Source: Priestia abyssalis (lineage in GTDB: Bacteria > Bacillota > Bacilli > Bacillales > Bacillaceae_H). Taken from it: 64,000 nt of DNA. The notes under the pieces were generated by a model. The model did not search any database. It saw nothing but the letters and a program-made list of their open reading frames with translations, and was not told where the DNA came from. The stretch's first letter is position 1; each line of letters opens with the position of its first letter. The stretch lies in assembly GCF_002019595.1 (NCBI RefSeq), contig NZ_KV917369.1:3364624-3428623 (forward strand). Direction: 5' to 3'. This document shows, piece after piece, positions 43,791-52,520 of the stretch. A program made the position numbers and the translations under genes.

Positions 43791-45062
43791 GCGTGCAATC
43801 GTAAAATTCCTCTCCATATACGCCCAGTTTTGGGGAAAGGGAAACCGGAGCTGCCAAAAGGTGACTCCGAGCAGCTGATAAAGATCGATCAGTTCATATT
43901 TGGCCATATAACTTCTAATGTCTTCAAACCAGACGATGTGTTGTTCTGTCCCCTTCCAATAAAAATAAAATGGCGCCTCGAATGTCGAATTGTATTGAAT
44001 GGGAGATCCATTTGCGATGGCCTGATTTTGGGCGCCTAGAACGGTAAGAGCTTTCGTTGGATTCTCGGGTTTAAAAGGAAGAATCCAGTCGTATCCGTAT
44101 AGAGGAAAAGCCACTTGCAGCTTTTTAGGATTAACTAAGCTAACAGCATAGCGAATCACCTGCTCCATCCAATTGGCTGGTGAGACAGGATTAGGTGGAC
44201 CGCTCGGGTAGCCGTAATCCATTGTCATGACAGCTACGATATCCGCGATTTGCCCTATTATTTGATAATCATAGGCACCGATGATGGGGTTTGTCGGAAT
44301 ATCTTGTGTTTTCGAGTGGACATTCACATGAAGAACCAATTCTCCCAGTGCTTGTTTCAAGTCACGGAGAAATGTATTGAAGTCGTTTCGTCTGGCAGGA
44401 GGGACGAATTCAAAATCGATGCTGACTCCGTCATATCCCTTCCCTTTGACGGCAGCAACCATGCTTCGCACCAAATTGCTTCGCAAACTCGGGTTCCCCA
44501 ACACTTGTCCAGCCAGTTCGGCATTGAATTGCTCATTTGTATAATTTCGGATGCACAATAATGGCGAGACATTCAGCTGTTTGCTTCGGGCTAATACAGC
44601 CGTATCATCCAGTTCCCTTCGGATGTTCCCTTCCGGTGTAAAAGAGTAGGCTACAATCGCCGCATATGTGAGATATTCTGCGATATCGGCAAACATGGGG
44701 AGAAAGCTGTCAGGTGCATAGGGCACGATGAATCCCAATGTCGTCATGTTTAATTTGGTCGGTGATGGAATGCGAATACGCTGTCCGACATTGAGGCGGT
44801 TCAGGTTGATTCCTGGATTCGCTATGAAAATGATTTGGGGGCTTGTATTAAAACGTTGTGCGAGCTTCCATAACGTGTCGCCGGACTGAATCAGGTAATG
44901 GCGGATGGGAACATCCCGTTGCGGAATGTAAAGCGCCAGTCCGGGCACGATAGAGTCGGAAGCTGGCAGCCCATTCACTTCGACAATCGTTTCCATTGAT
45001 ACCCCGTATACATTCGCTATCCTCCATAAAGACTCACCGCCTTGAACGACATGAACAGGCAT
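43785..45062 (-). CDS. sleL: LysM-GH18 spore cortex-lytic glucosaminidase (SleL/YaaH type)
   Basis: 425 residues. Two LysM domains at about 2-48 (VHVVQGGESLWRIANVYGVS) and 52-98 (HYLIQSGDTLWKLAQRF) bind peptidoglycan, followed by a GH18 barrel with DGVSIDFEFV, where the Glu is the acid. No signal peptide: this is usual for YaaH/SleL, which assemble in the coat from the mother cell. Family enzymes cleave cortex fragments with muramic-delta-lactam during germination. Single gene; expected to be sigma-E or sigma-K controlled, but I did not locate the promoter. Confidence 0.9.
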   Translation of the reverse strand: MPVHVVQGGESLWRIANVYGVSMETIVEVNGLPASDSIVPGLALYIPQRDVPIRHYLIQSGDTLWKLAQRFNTSPQIIFIANPGINLNRLNVGQRIRIPSPTKLNMTTLGFIVPYAPDSFLPMFADIAEYLTYAAIVAYSFTPEGNIRRELDDTAVLARSKQLNVSPLLCIRNYTNEQFNAELAGQVLGNPSLRSNLVRSMVAAVKGKGYDGVSIDFEFVPPARRNDFNTFLRDLKQALGELVLHVNVHSKTQDIPTNPIIGAYDYQIIGQIADIVAVMTMDYGYPSGPPNPVSPANWMEQVIRYAVSLVNPKKLQVAFPLYGYDWILPFKPENPTKALTVLGAQNQAIANGSPIQYNSTFEAPFYFYWKGTEQHIVWFEDIRSYMAKYELIDLYQLLGVTFWQLRFPFPQNWAYMERNFTIARK

Positions 45063-45146
45063 TTCGATTCACCTCCATTAAATATGCTTCTTCCTATCAA
45101 TGTATGGCAAGTCTGCCGCTTATATGACTTTCATCCTGGAGGACAA

Positions 45147-45187
45147 AGAAATGAGACATGGTTTTCCCTTGTCCATGTCTCATTTCT
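45147..45187 (-). terminator. Hairpin terminator after a gene remnant
   Basis: AAGAAATGAGACATGG and CCATGTCTCATTTCTT arms around TTTTCCCTTGT. It follows the remnant at 45202 on the minus strand. Confidence 0.8.
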
Positions 45188-45201
45188 TTACCATAAAACA
45201 T

Positions 45202-45357
45202 CTAATAGTTCACTCTTGAAGAGGTTTGTGTCGATATTGCGGTTCTCGGAATCGATCCCATATTGCCAGCCCGGATAAACCCGGCATCGATATCTGTAAA
45301 AAGAGCGGCCCTTTCTGGAATTCCTAAGTTTTTAGCATAATAGGCGTGGACGAAAAA
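45202..45357 (-). pseudogene. 3'-terminal coding remnant, family unknown
   Basis: Minus strand frame reads FFVHAYYAKNLGIPERAALF and TDIDAGFIRAGNMGSIPRTA, ending SSRVNY at a TAG that is directly followed by a good terminator. Upstream the frame closes at a TGA (45358-45360), and hairpin element copy 3 begins 10 bp further on. There is no start codon or binding site. It looks like the tail of a lost gene. I do not recognise the protein. Confidence 0.4.
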
Positions 45358-45369
45358 TCAGGCCAAGTA

Positions 45370-45424
45370 TTTATCTTGCATTAACGGGCAGCAAGCCCCG
45401 CTAATGGAAGGTTCCTTTATAGAA
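45370..45424 (-). repeat. TATAAT-AAAGGAAA hairpin element, copy 3
   Basis: On the minus strand TATAAAGGAACCTTCCATTA, hairpin CATTAGCGGG..CCCGTTAATG with nearly perfect pairing, then CAAGATAAA. Relative to copy 2, the stem carries changes that keep it paired (CATCAGTGGG versus CATTAGCGGG). The gap 45063-45503 otherwise holds the remnant and its terminator. Confidence 0.7.
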
Positions 45425-45503
45425 GGCGACTTCATATGAACTGTAAGTTTTTGTAAAAGTCTTTTTCAATACATGTTCCAAAACCGTACGGGAAATACTC
45501 CAT

Positions 45504-47273
45504 ATGAGCCATATTTCCTTACTATTCTCGCTTGTACGTCGAGAGAACGTGTTAACAATAATGCCAATGGATGTGTGTGTGATGCCTTTGTTTCAGCAGA
45601 AGAAAAGCAAAGAGACTACATATTGGTTTGCTGCTCTTTTTATCATCTTACTATATGTCTCTCCCCTCTTTATTTTAGGAGAGGACGCTCATATACGAGT
45701 CCATGATAATCTTGATTCCAATATCGCCTGGTATAAAGTGTTGGTTCAAAGCGGTGAATTGCTCGGGAATATTGATGCAGTTATCCCGCAAGTCATCAAC
45801 GGACTTCCCCGCGATGCTTACGGGACGGAATTCAGCCTAATTGTTTGGCTGCATGCTCTTTTCCCTTCCATGACCGCTTATGCCTTAAGTCAAACCATTA
45901 CAAGAGTCTTCGCTTTTATCGGAATGTACTTGCTTTTAAAAAAGCATTTTATTAAAAACGAAAAGGCCTATTCCATCCGAATTGGTGTGTCGCTCGCCTT
46001 TGCGCTCACTCCTTTTTGGCCTTCCGGTATGCTAAGTACATTGGGACACCCTTTCGCGCTATGGGCATTCCTAAATATTCGCTCGCGGGACTTTTCATGG
46101 AAAGACTGGCTGACGCTCGCTCTGTTGCCGTTGTATTCAAGTTTTGTGCTCGGGTTCTTTTTCTTTCTAGTGCTCATGGGTTTTCTTTGGCTTTATGATG
46201 CCATCGTGAAACGGGATTGGAATCTGCCGTTTTTGGCAAGCATCGCCTTTATGACAGGAGTGTTTCTGGTGGTTGAATACCGCCTTGTGTATTCCATGAT
46301 TATTTCCAGTGAGCCGACACATCGGGTTGAATTCATTTCGTCAAGGCATGATTTTTGGCGTTCGTTTCGACTATCGTGGAAGAATTTCGTGCTTGGCCAT
46401 ACGCATGTCATGACGCTTCATACCTTCGTCATTCTTCCCATCCTTTTTCTCGCACTTGTCAGCGTGTTCATTCGGAAAAAAACGAAAGAAGAAAAAACGT
46501 TTCTGTTTCTGCTTGTGCTGAACTACTTATTGTCACTCTGGTACGCACTATGGTTCAACAACATGTGGATTCCGTTAAAGAAACAAATCGATTTATTGAA
46601 TACATTCAATTTTGCCCGGTTTCACTTTGTACGGCCATTAATCATTTACCTTAGCTTTGCGATTGCCTGCTATATTTTATGGCGCTTGGGAAAGAAATGG
46701 CGAATGGTTGTGGGTATTGCCCTTGCCGCGCAGATTCTCATCCTTCTTCCTTTTAACGAGGAATACCTTTATGGAGTTCACTACAATCCCCCGTCATTTC
46801 GGGAATATTACGCTGTAAAGCAATTCAAGGAAATTAAAGAATATATCAATCTCCCTCAGTCATCTTACCGAGTGGCGAGCATCGGTCTGCATCCAGCCAT
46901 TGCACAGTATAACGGTTTTTATACGCTGGACACCTACAATAATGTGTACCCGCTCTCATACAAATACCGTTTCCGAAAGATCATCGCGAAAGAACTGGAG
47001 AAAAATCGGGGGCTTCGAACATACTTTGATGAATGGGGCAGCCGCTGTTACATTTTTGTGGACGAGCTTGGAAAGCATTATACCTTTAAAAAGACCTCCA
47101 AGAAAAAAATCAAGAATTTAGAATTAAACATAGAGGCTTTTAAAGAAATGGGCGGCCGGTATATCTTTTCTTCCGTTCCGATAATAAATGCCGGAGATAA
47201 TGGTCTTGAACTATTGAAATCATTTGACCATCCGGAGTCGGCTTGGAAAATCTACTTATATGAAGCCAAATAG
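45504..47273 (+). CDS. Polytopic membrane protein, YkoS-like (probable GT-C type glycosyltransferase)
   Basis: Up to 589 residues; the true start is uncertain (ATG 45504, 45570 or 45585, none with a clear binding site), and the conserved part begins at about PLFQQKKSKE. About eleven helices, a first outside loop with acidic pairs (GEDAHIRVHDNLDSN, the place of catalytic DxD/ExD motifs in GT-C enzymes) and a soluble C-terminal tail of some 150 residues. Followed 24 bp later by a GT2 glycosyltransferase and then GtrA, matching a three-part lipid-linked sugar transfer system. The acceptor is unknown. Confidence 0.75.
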   Translation: MSHISLLFSLVRRENVLTIMPMDVCVMPLFQQKKSKETTYWFAALFIILLYVSPLFILGEDAHIRVHDNLDSNIAWYKVLVQSGELLGNIDAVIPQVINGLPRDAYGTEFSLIVWLHALFPSMTAYALSQTITRVFAFIGMYLLLKKHFIKNEKAYSIRIGVSLAFALTPFWPSGMLSTLGHPFALWAFLNIRSRDFSWKDWLTLALLPLYSSFVLGFFFFLVLMGFLWLYDAIVKRDWNLPFLASIAFMTGVFLVVEYRLVYSMIISSEPTHRVEFISSRHDFWRSFRLSWKNFVLGHTHVMTLHTFVILPILFLALVSVFIRKKTKEEKTFLFLLVLNYLLSLWYALWFNNMWIPLKKQIDLLNTFNFARFHFVRPLIIYLSFAIACYILWRLGKKWRMVVGIALAAQILILLPFNEEYLYGVHYNPPSFREYYAVKQFKEIKEYINLPQSSYRVASIGLHPAIAQYNGFYTLDTYNNVYPLSYKYRFRKIIAKELEKNRGLRTYFDEWGSRCYIFVDELGKHYTFKKTSKKKIKNLELNIEAFKEMGGRYIFSSVPIINAGDNGLELLKSFDHPESAWKIYLYEAK

Positions 47274-47296
47274 CTAGCATTTAAGGAGGTAACGAA

Positions 47297-48310
47297 TTGA
47301 AGGAGTTTCAGCCTTTATTGACCATTGTCGTTCCTTGTTACAACGAAGAGGAAGTGTTAGAAGAAACAACGAGCCAACTAACGGCTGTTTTAGAGAATTT
47401 AATAGCGGAGAAGCTAATTGCAGGCGACAGTAAAGTTATGTTTGTCGATGACGGAAGCCGTGATCGGACTTGGCCGCTCATTGTCATGGAAAGCACACGG
47501 AATGGCTGTGTGACAGGCTTAAAGCTGGCACGGAACGTCGGGCACCAAAAAGCGCTGCTGGCCGGAATTGAAAAAGCGAAAGATAAATCGGATTGCGTTG
47601 TGTCCATTGACGCTGACTTGCAAGATGATGTTTCCGTCATTCGTGAGTTTCTTCTTAAATATCATGAGGGATACGAAATTGTATACGGTGTTCGCGACAG
47701 CCGGCAAACAGACACCTTTTTTAAAAGAACGACAGCCACAGGTTTTTATCGTGTTATGAGCAAGCTGGGCATTAATTTAGTTTATAATCATGCGGACTAT
47801 CGTTTGATGAGCCGCAGGGCACTTGAAGAGCTGAGCCGTTATCAAGAAGCCAATTTATTTTTGCGGGGCATCATTCCAATGATTGGCTTCAAATCAACGG
47901 AGGTCATGTATGATCGAAAGGAACGATTCGCAGGTGAAACGAAATACCCGTTGAAAAAGATGCTGTCGTTCGCTTTAGACGGTATGACATCATTTAGTGT
48001 CGTACCCATCAGGTTTATTACTTCTTTAGGTTTCTTCTTATTTTTTCTAAGCATCATGGCGGGGGCCTATGCCCTTACACAAAAAATGCTCGGATATACG
48101 AATGCAGGCTGGACTTCCCTTATCATCTCCATCTGGCTTATAGGAGGATTGCAGCTTATGGGAATCGGGATGATCGGCGAATACATCGGAAAGATTTTTA
48201 TGGAGGTAAAGGGACGGCCAAAATACGCTATTGATATTGATTTGTACAATGACCCGCTGGGACATATACAGTCCGAACAGAATGAGCTTCTAGTCAGAAA
48301 ACAGGTTTAG
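47297..48310 (+). CDS. GT2 polyprenyl-phosphate glycosyltransferase (GtrB/YkoT-like)
   Basis: 337 residues from a TTG, 7 nt after AAGGAGG. GT2 fold with TIVVPCYNEEEVLEE, VMFVDDGSRDRTW and SIDADLQDD (nucleotide-sugar and metal binding). Two C-terminal helices (FITSLGFFLFFLSIMAG; IWLIGGLQLMGIGMIGEYIG) and the basic tail VKGRPKYAI are the GtrB/DPM signature. It would load a sugar from UDP-sugar onto undecaprenyl phosphate, for GtrA to flip and the YkoS-like protein to use. Middle gene of a three-gene plus-strand operon. Confidence 0.9.
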   Translation: MKEFQPLLTIVVPCYNEEEVLEETTSQLTAVLENLIAEKLIAGDSKVMFVDDGSRDRTWPLIVMESTRNGCVTGLKLARNVGHQKALLAGIEKAKDKSDCVVSIDADLQDDVSVIREFLLKYHEGYEIVYGVRDSRQTDTFFKRTTATGFYRVMSKLGINLVYNHADYRLMSRRALEELSRYQEANLFLRGIIPMIGFKSTEVMYDRKERFAGETKYPLKKMLSFALDGMTSFSVVPIRFITSLGFFLFFLSIMAGAYALTQKMLGYTNAGWTSLIISIWLIGGLQLMGIGMIGEYIGKIFMEVKGRPKYAIDIDLYNDPLGHIQSEQNELLVRKQV

Positions 48311-48314
48311 TTCA

Positions 48315-48713
48315 ATGAACCACTCTTTTTTACGCTTTCTATTTGTCGGCCTTCTTAATACATTCATCGGCCTTTCTGTTATGTATATGCTTCTTCATGC
48401 CGCTCATTTTTCTTATTGGTTTTCAACATTCAGCGGCAATTTTGCTGGTGCTTGCGTCAGCTATGCATTGAATAGGTCGTTTACATTCCGAAGTAAAAAA
48501 TCAATCCGCCATACGGTGTACCGCTTTTTTGGAGTGATAGGCACTTGTTATTTCTTAGCGTATTTTGTCGGCATTCGTTCCGCTTTTTGGGTGATTGAAA
48601 AGCTGGCTGACTTGCCGGTCATATATGTGGAAGATCTCGCTATTTTATTCGGCACTGCTCTTTATACCGTTTTAAATTATATCGGACAGAAACAATTTGT
48701 GTTTTCACATTAA
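48315..48713 (+). CDS. GtrA-family membrane protein (lipid-linked sugar flippase)
   Basis: 132 residues, four helices, with the GtrA start SFLRFLFVGLLNTFIGLSVMY and end LFGTALYTVLNYIGQKQFVF. Four bases after the GT2 stop. GtrA proteins are believed to flip undecaprenyl-phosphate sugars across the membrane. Ends the operon before a clear terminator. Confidence 0.88.
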   Translation: MNHSFLRFLFVGLLNTFIGLSVMYMLLHAAHFSYWFSTFSGNFAGACVSYALNRSFTFRSKKSIRHTVYRFFGVIGTCYFLAYFVGIRSAFWVIEKLADLPVIYVEDLAILFGTALYTVLNYIGQKQFVFSH

Positions 48714-48733
48714 TGCTTCAAAACAAATTTGTT

Positions 48734-48771
48734 TCTCCCCTTCCCCTGGCAGTGAAGCGGAAGGGGGTTTT
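48734..48771 (+). terminator. Terminator of the glycosylation operon
   Basis: CCCCTTCCCCT pairs with AGCGGAAGGGG, followed by GTTTT. Confidence 0.82.
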
Positions 48772-48794
48772 AGCGCAATTGATTTAATATCACG

Positions 48795-48828
48795 ACAAAA
48801 AGGGCCGACATGTCATCGCCCTTTTGCA
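48795..48828 (-). terminator. Terminator after the 50-residue ORF
   Basis: AAAAAGGGC and GCCCTTTTG arms around CGACATGTCATC; placed downstream of the minus-strand ORF at 48879. Confidence 0.65.
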
Positions 48829-48878
48829 TTCATATACTTGATTGGGTTTCTTTCCTTTATCTTTCGATAATAAGTTCT

Positions 48879-49031
48879 CTATAACTCTTCCGTCTTTTGC
48901 CCTTCCATTGTTTCGCTCTCATTGGACAAATGCGATACAAGGCCATAACCGGTCGAACTGATTTCAAGAGCGTCTTTTTTTTCCCCTTTCATATTCATTC
49001 TTTTCATTTCTTCAAAAGTATCTTTTTCCAT
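48879..49031 (-). CDS. 50-residue hydrophilic protein of unknown function
   Basis: Minus-strand ORF beginning MEKDTFEEMKRMNMKGEKKD and ending GQKTEEL, with AGAGGTG 7 nt before the ATG and a terminator behind. Charged, probably helical; no hydrophobic segment. Family unknown. It overlaps no other gene and is framed by good signals. Confidence 0.55.
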   Translation of the reverse strand: MEKDTFEEMKRMNMKGEKKDALEISSTGYGLVSHLSNESETMEGQKTEEL

Positions 49032-49142
49032 TACTATCACCTCTTATGTAGTTTTCTTCCTCTTTTCCAATCTTATACACCTATGCTATCTGCCCTTATG
49101 AACATGTTCATTTCAGAAGTACCCGTTTTCTATATATGGATT

Positions 49143-49184
49143 TCGGCCAGCTATTCCCCCTTTTCCAGGAATGCTGGCCGCTCC
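49143..49184 (-). terminator. Terminator after the class V aminotransferase gene
   Basis: CGGCCAGC and GCTGGCCG arms around 25 nt in the gap after the stop codon; no clear T run. Confidence 0.55.
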
Positions 49185-49189
49185 CATCT

Positions 49190-50698
49190 TTAATCTGTTT
49201 CCAATCGAAAAAGAGTGTCCATATCCGCTCTTTGGTGGCGGATGTAGAAATAATCATTGCTTTTAGGGTCATATATATAATCTTTTTCCCATTCCTTTAC
49301 ATTTTTAACGATCAATCTCATGGCCTGGATAAAGCCGTATATCTCTTGATTGGTCATCGTTGGATGAAGCGAAAACCGCACCCACCCCGGCTTTAAGGAT
49401 AAATCTCCCTCATCGATTTTATCTGTAATGATTTTCGATTGTTTTGGGCCAATATGGAATAAAAGGTGACCGTACGTCCCGGCACATGAGCAGCCGCCGC
49501 GCACTTGATAGCCGAATCGGTCGTTTAGCAATCGGACAATCAAGTTATAATGAATATCTTTGACATGAAAAGAAACAATCCCAAGGCGCTCCATTTTGTC
49601 TTTTTCAAACACGTGCAATCCCGGGATGGCCGTTAATCCGGAAAGCAGAATATTGAGCAGCTCTTTTTCCCGCTTCATGATGTTTTCAACACCCATCTGC
49701 TCTTTCAATTTGATACACAGGGCTGCTTTAATTCCTTGCAAAATACCAGGGGTGCCGCCGTCTTCCCGTGCCTCGATATCCGACACATACTGGTGCTTCC
49801 CCCATGGATTCGTCCATGCTACGGTTCCTCCCCCGGGATGATCTGGTACCGGATTTGCATAAAGCCTCGAATCAAAAATGAGCACGCCGCTCGAACCGGG
49901 TCCTCCCAAAAATTTATGGGGCGAAAAGAAAATGGCATCCAGCTTTTCCATCGGATCTTCCGGGTGCATGTTGATCTTGACATACGGAGCTGATGCTGCA
50001 AAGTCGATGAAGCAGATGCCGCCATGCTCATGCATTTTTCTCGCTAGTTGATGATATGGAGAATAAATTCCGGTTACATTTGAACAAGCCGAGAACGACC
50101 CGATTTTCAGTTTACGATGTTTATATTCGTTGAGACGCTCCTCTAATCGCTTAAGGCTGATATGTCCATTCGAATCAGGCTCCAGCATGACGACATCTCC
50201 TATTGTCTCTAGCCAGGACGTATGATTGGAGTGGTGCTCCATATGCGTAATAAAAATAACAGGTCGATCCTCTTCTTTTACGACCATTTGATGTTTCCAC
50301 TTTTCCGGTATTCTTAACCCCAATAACCTTTGTAATTTATTGATGGCAGCAGTCATGCCGAAACCATCCAAAATGATGACATCGTGTGCATCTGCATTCA
50401 CATGTTCTTTAATGATGGTGTGAGCCTGCTTGTATGCACAAGTCATGATGGAGCTTGTCACATTTGATTCTGTATGGGTATTGGCCATAAAAGGTCCAAA
50501 CACTTCGCTGATTTTCATCTCGATTGGAGCATATAACCGTCCGCTTGCCGTCCAATCTGCATAAGTGATTTTCTGTTTGCCGTAAGGAGAATCGAAATAT
50601 TGATTGTTTCCGATAATCTGATTTCGGAATGATTGAAAATACGTTTCCAAATCTCCCTCAAATTCATAAGATCTACTCCCGATGGTCGCTGTAATCAT
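49190..50698 (-). CDS. PLP-dependent class V aminotransferase / cysteine desulfurase-like enzyme
   Basis: 502 residues from the ATG at 50698 (AGGGTGG 8 nt upstream). PLP-binding His in FITHMEHHSNHTSW, Lys in SPHKFLGGPGSSG, and a cysteine-rich RGGCSCAGTYGHLL where desulfurases keep their active Cys. Longer than NifS/IscS (about 390) because of an insert and a C-terminal extension. It is not next to any suf/isc or thi gene, so sulfur transfer versus another amino-acid lyase role is open. Confidence 0.82.
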   Translation of the reverse strand: MITATIGSRSYEFEGDLETYFQSFRNQIIGNNQYFDSPYGKQKITYADWTASGRLYAPIEMKISEVFGPFMANTHTESNVTSSIMTCAYKQAHTIIKEHVNADAHDVIILDGFGMTAAINKLQRLLGLRIPEKWKHQMVVKEEDRPVIFITHMEHHSNHTSWLETIGDVVMLEPDSNGHISLKRLEERLNEYKHRKLKIGSFSACSNVTGIYSPYHQLARKMHEHGGICFIDFAASAPYVKINMHPEDPMEKLDAIFFSPHKFLGGPGSSGVLIFDSRLYANPVPDHPGGGTVAWTNPWGKHQYVSDIEAREDGGTPGILQGIKAALCIKLKEQMGVENIMKREKELLNILLSGLTAIPGLHVFEKDKMERLGIVSFHVKDIHYNLIVRLLNDRFGYQVRGGCSCAGTYGHLLFHIGPKQSKIITDKIDEGDLSLKPGWVRFSLHPTMTNQEIYGFIQAMRLIVKNVKEWEKDYIYDPKSNDYFYIRHQRADMDTLFRLETD

Positions 50699-50753
50699 AT
50701 TTATTTCCACCCTCTTCCTGCGCTCGCTTATCCATCATATGACGGCGGAACCA

Positions 50754-50800
50754 TAAAGGAAACTTTCCTCCAGAGAAACTTGCTGCCTAAGAAATCGGAG
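50754..50800 (-). repeat. Degenerate piece of the AAAGGAAA element
   Basis: ATAAAGGAAACTTTCCTCCA followed by CTTGCTGCC recalls the left part and loop of the hairpin elements but lacks the GTTAATG partner arm. Probable decayed copy. Confidence 0.35.
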
Positions 50801-50840
50801 TAAAGGTTGTGTTTCTTCTGTGAGAAAAAACATAAGCTGA

Positions 50841-51048
50841 CTTATATAGATCGATTTAGAAAATTTAACATGACCAAAGAACGGCCATGTCAAATTTTCT
50901 AGACCTAAGCGGCTGACACCCCTCTTGCGTGGTTGGCGCCATCCGCATAGGTGAACCTTTGTGGGTAAATTCAAGTTGTCTGGATGACCGGTAGTGAATC
51001 TCTTTTGATGGAATGGAACGTGTCGAGTTATTAAGTGGAATATATAGA
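50841..51048 (+). repeat. Dispersed two-hairpin element, copy R4
   Basis: Full length, from TTATATAGATCGATTT to TCGAGTTATTAAGTGGAATATATAG. Hairpin 1 has TAGAAAATTTAACATG against CATGTCAAATTTTCTA; hairpin 2 pairs ACCTAAGCGG with CCGCATAGGT. Ends carry short inverted TATATAG. Confidence 0.85.
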
Positions 51049-51084
51049 CGAATAAGAAAAAAGAAAGAAAAACGATGGAAGTAC

Positions 51085-51112
51085 TTGTTTTTTTCAGAAA
51101 AATGGATATAAT
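51085..51112 (+). promoter_or_regulatory. Probable promoter of the Pit transporter
   Basis: TTGTTT (51085) and TATAAT (51107) separated by 16 bp, about 130 bp before the start codon. Confidence 0.55.
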
Positions 51113-51239
51113 CAAACCATTAAGTTATAAAATCCGATGTGTTTAGTATGAATAAAACTATTTTATAATTTTACAAGAATCATTGAAAGAAAAAAATATT
51201 TGCTTCAATAAAAAGACAAAAAGGAGGCATGGAGCAGAC

Positions 51240-52322
51240 ATGATTTTAACTTATATCGCCATTGCGGTCGCTCTTTTCTTCGCGATGAACATCGGGGCAA
51301 GCGGTACGGCCGCTTCAATGGGAGCCGCATATGGAGCGGGAGCCATTAACAATAAACGCTTAGCAATGCTATTGGTGTCGTTTTCGGCTTTTCTCGGCGC
51401 CGTGCTGGGAGGAGGAGAAGTCGTCAAAACCATCGGTAACGGCATTATTCCTTCCGATATTTTATCGGTGAACATAGTGGTCATCATTTTATCCGGGGCG
51501 ACTCTTACGTTATTTTTGGCAAATATGCTCGGGATACCTTTATCCACAAGCGAAGTCACCGTCGGGTCCATCGTCGGTGTCGGAATTGCCTTTCAATCTT
51601 TATATACGGAGAAGCTTCTCGTGATTGTTTCTTTTTGGATTATTGTCCCTATCGTCTCTTTCGGTGTTACCTTCGTATTGGGAAAGCTGATTGACTATGC
51701 CGAGAATCGCTGGCCCCAATTGAAAGGACGAGGCAAATGGGCAAAATGGCTATCCCTCCTTCTAGTTTTAGGAGGATGTTTGGAGGCTTTTTCAGCGGGC
51801 ATGAACAATGTCGCTAATGCTGTCGGACCGCTTGTTGGGGCAGATATCCTCTCCCAGCAAAAAGGGCTCTGGATAGGTGCTCTTTTCGTGTCGCTTGGAG
51901 CCGTCACATTAGGTGGTAAAGTTCTGGAAACAAATGGTAAAAAAATTACGCAGCTCTCATTGCTGCAAGGAAGTGCCGTTTCGTTTACAGGCGGTGTCCT
52001 TGTTATTGCCGCCTCCTTGTTTGGTCTTCCCATTCCGCTCACACAAGTCACAACTTGCGGAATTCTTGGGGTTGGTGCAGCGAAAGACGGTGCCAGCATG
52101 CTGCAAAAAAGCGTGATTAAACAAATTATGATGGTCTGGATCATCTCTCCATTATCATCACTCGTTGTCTCTTATTTTCTCATCAATCTGTTCGCGGAGC
52201 CGAATACGTACAATCTTTTCATTATCGTTAGTACACTAATCGCAGCTCTCGGATCGATTAAACTTTCTCAAATCGTCCGCCAAGAAAAACGGGCAACATA
52301 TGATGAAGGTGGCGGGATTTAG
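51240..52322 (+). CDS. Inorganic phosphate transporter (PiT family)
   Basis: 360 residues from the ATG at 51240, after AAGGAGG (12 nt) and GGAG (5 nt). Inverted repeat topology: MNIGASGTAASMGAAYGAGAINNKRLA in the first half and SAGMNNVANAVGPLVGADILSQ in the second, the degenerate GANDVANA motifs of PiT. About ten helices. Would import phosphate (or a related anion such as sulfate in divergent members) with H+ or Na+. Single gene; no PhoU-like partner adjacent. Confidence 0.83.
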   Translation: MILTYIAIAVALFFAMNIGASGTAASMGAAYGAGAINNKRLAMLLVSFSAFLGAVLGGGEVVKTIGNGIIPSDILSVNIVVIILSGATLTLFLANMLGIPLSTSEVTVGSIVGVGIAFQSLYTEKLLVIVSFWIIVPIVSFGVTFVLGKLIDYAENRWPQLKGRGKWAKWLSLLLVLGGCLEAFSAGMNNVANAVGPLVGADILSQQKGLWIGALFVSLGAVTLGGKVLETNGKKITQLSLLQGSAVSFTGGVLVIAASLFGLPIPLTQVTTCGILGVGAAKDGASMLQKSVIKQIMMVWIISPLSSLVVSYFLINLFAEPNTYNLFIIVSTLIAALGSIKLSQIVRQEKRATYDEGGGI

Positions 52323-52367
52323 AATGGGCGAAGCTGGGTAATCCATAGCGCTAGAATCGATATATTT

Positions 52368-52440
52368 TCGAAATTTCTATTTTATCTGCGAAAATAGTCA
52401 ATTTATCTACGAAACTACTTAGTTTATCGATTTTTCGACA
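52368..52440. repeat. Short degenerate tandem repeat
   Basis: TTTATCTGCGAAAATAGTCA, TTTATCTACGAAACTACTTA and TTTATCGATTTTTCG follow each other with a period near 21 bp. Function unknown; could bind protein or be transcribed noise. Confidence 0.45.
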
Positions 52441-52483
52441 AAAATTATTTCAAAACATATCTTCCGAGAGAACTCAGCAGCAG

Positions 52484-52520
52484 AAAGAAAGCCCCGTCAT
52501 TAGACAGGGCTTTCTTTCTA
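52484..52520 (-). terminator. Bidirectional terminator between pit and the TRAP operon
   Basis: AGAAAGCCCCGTC and GACAGGGCTTTCT arms with ATTA loop. Confidence 0.88.
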
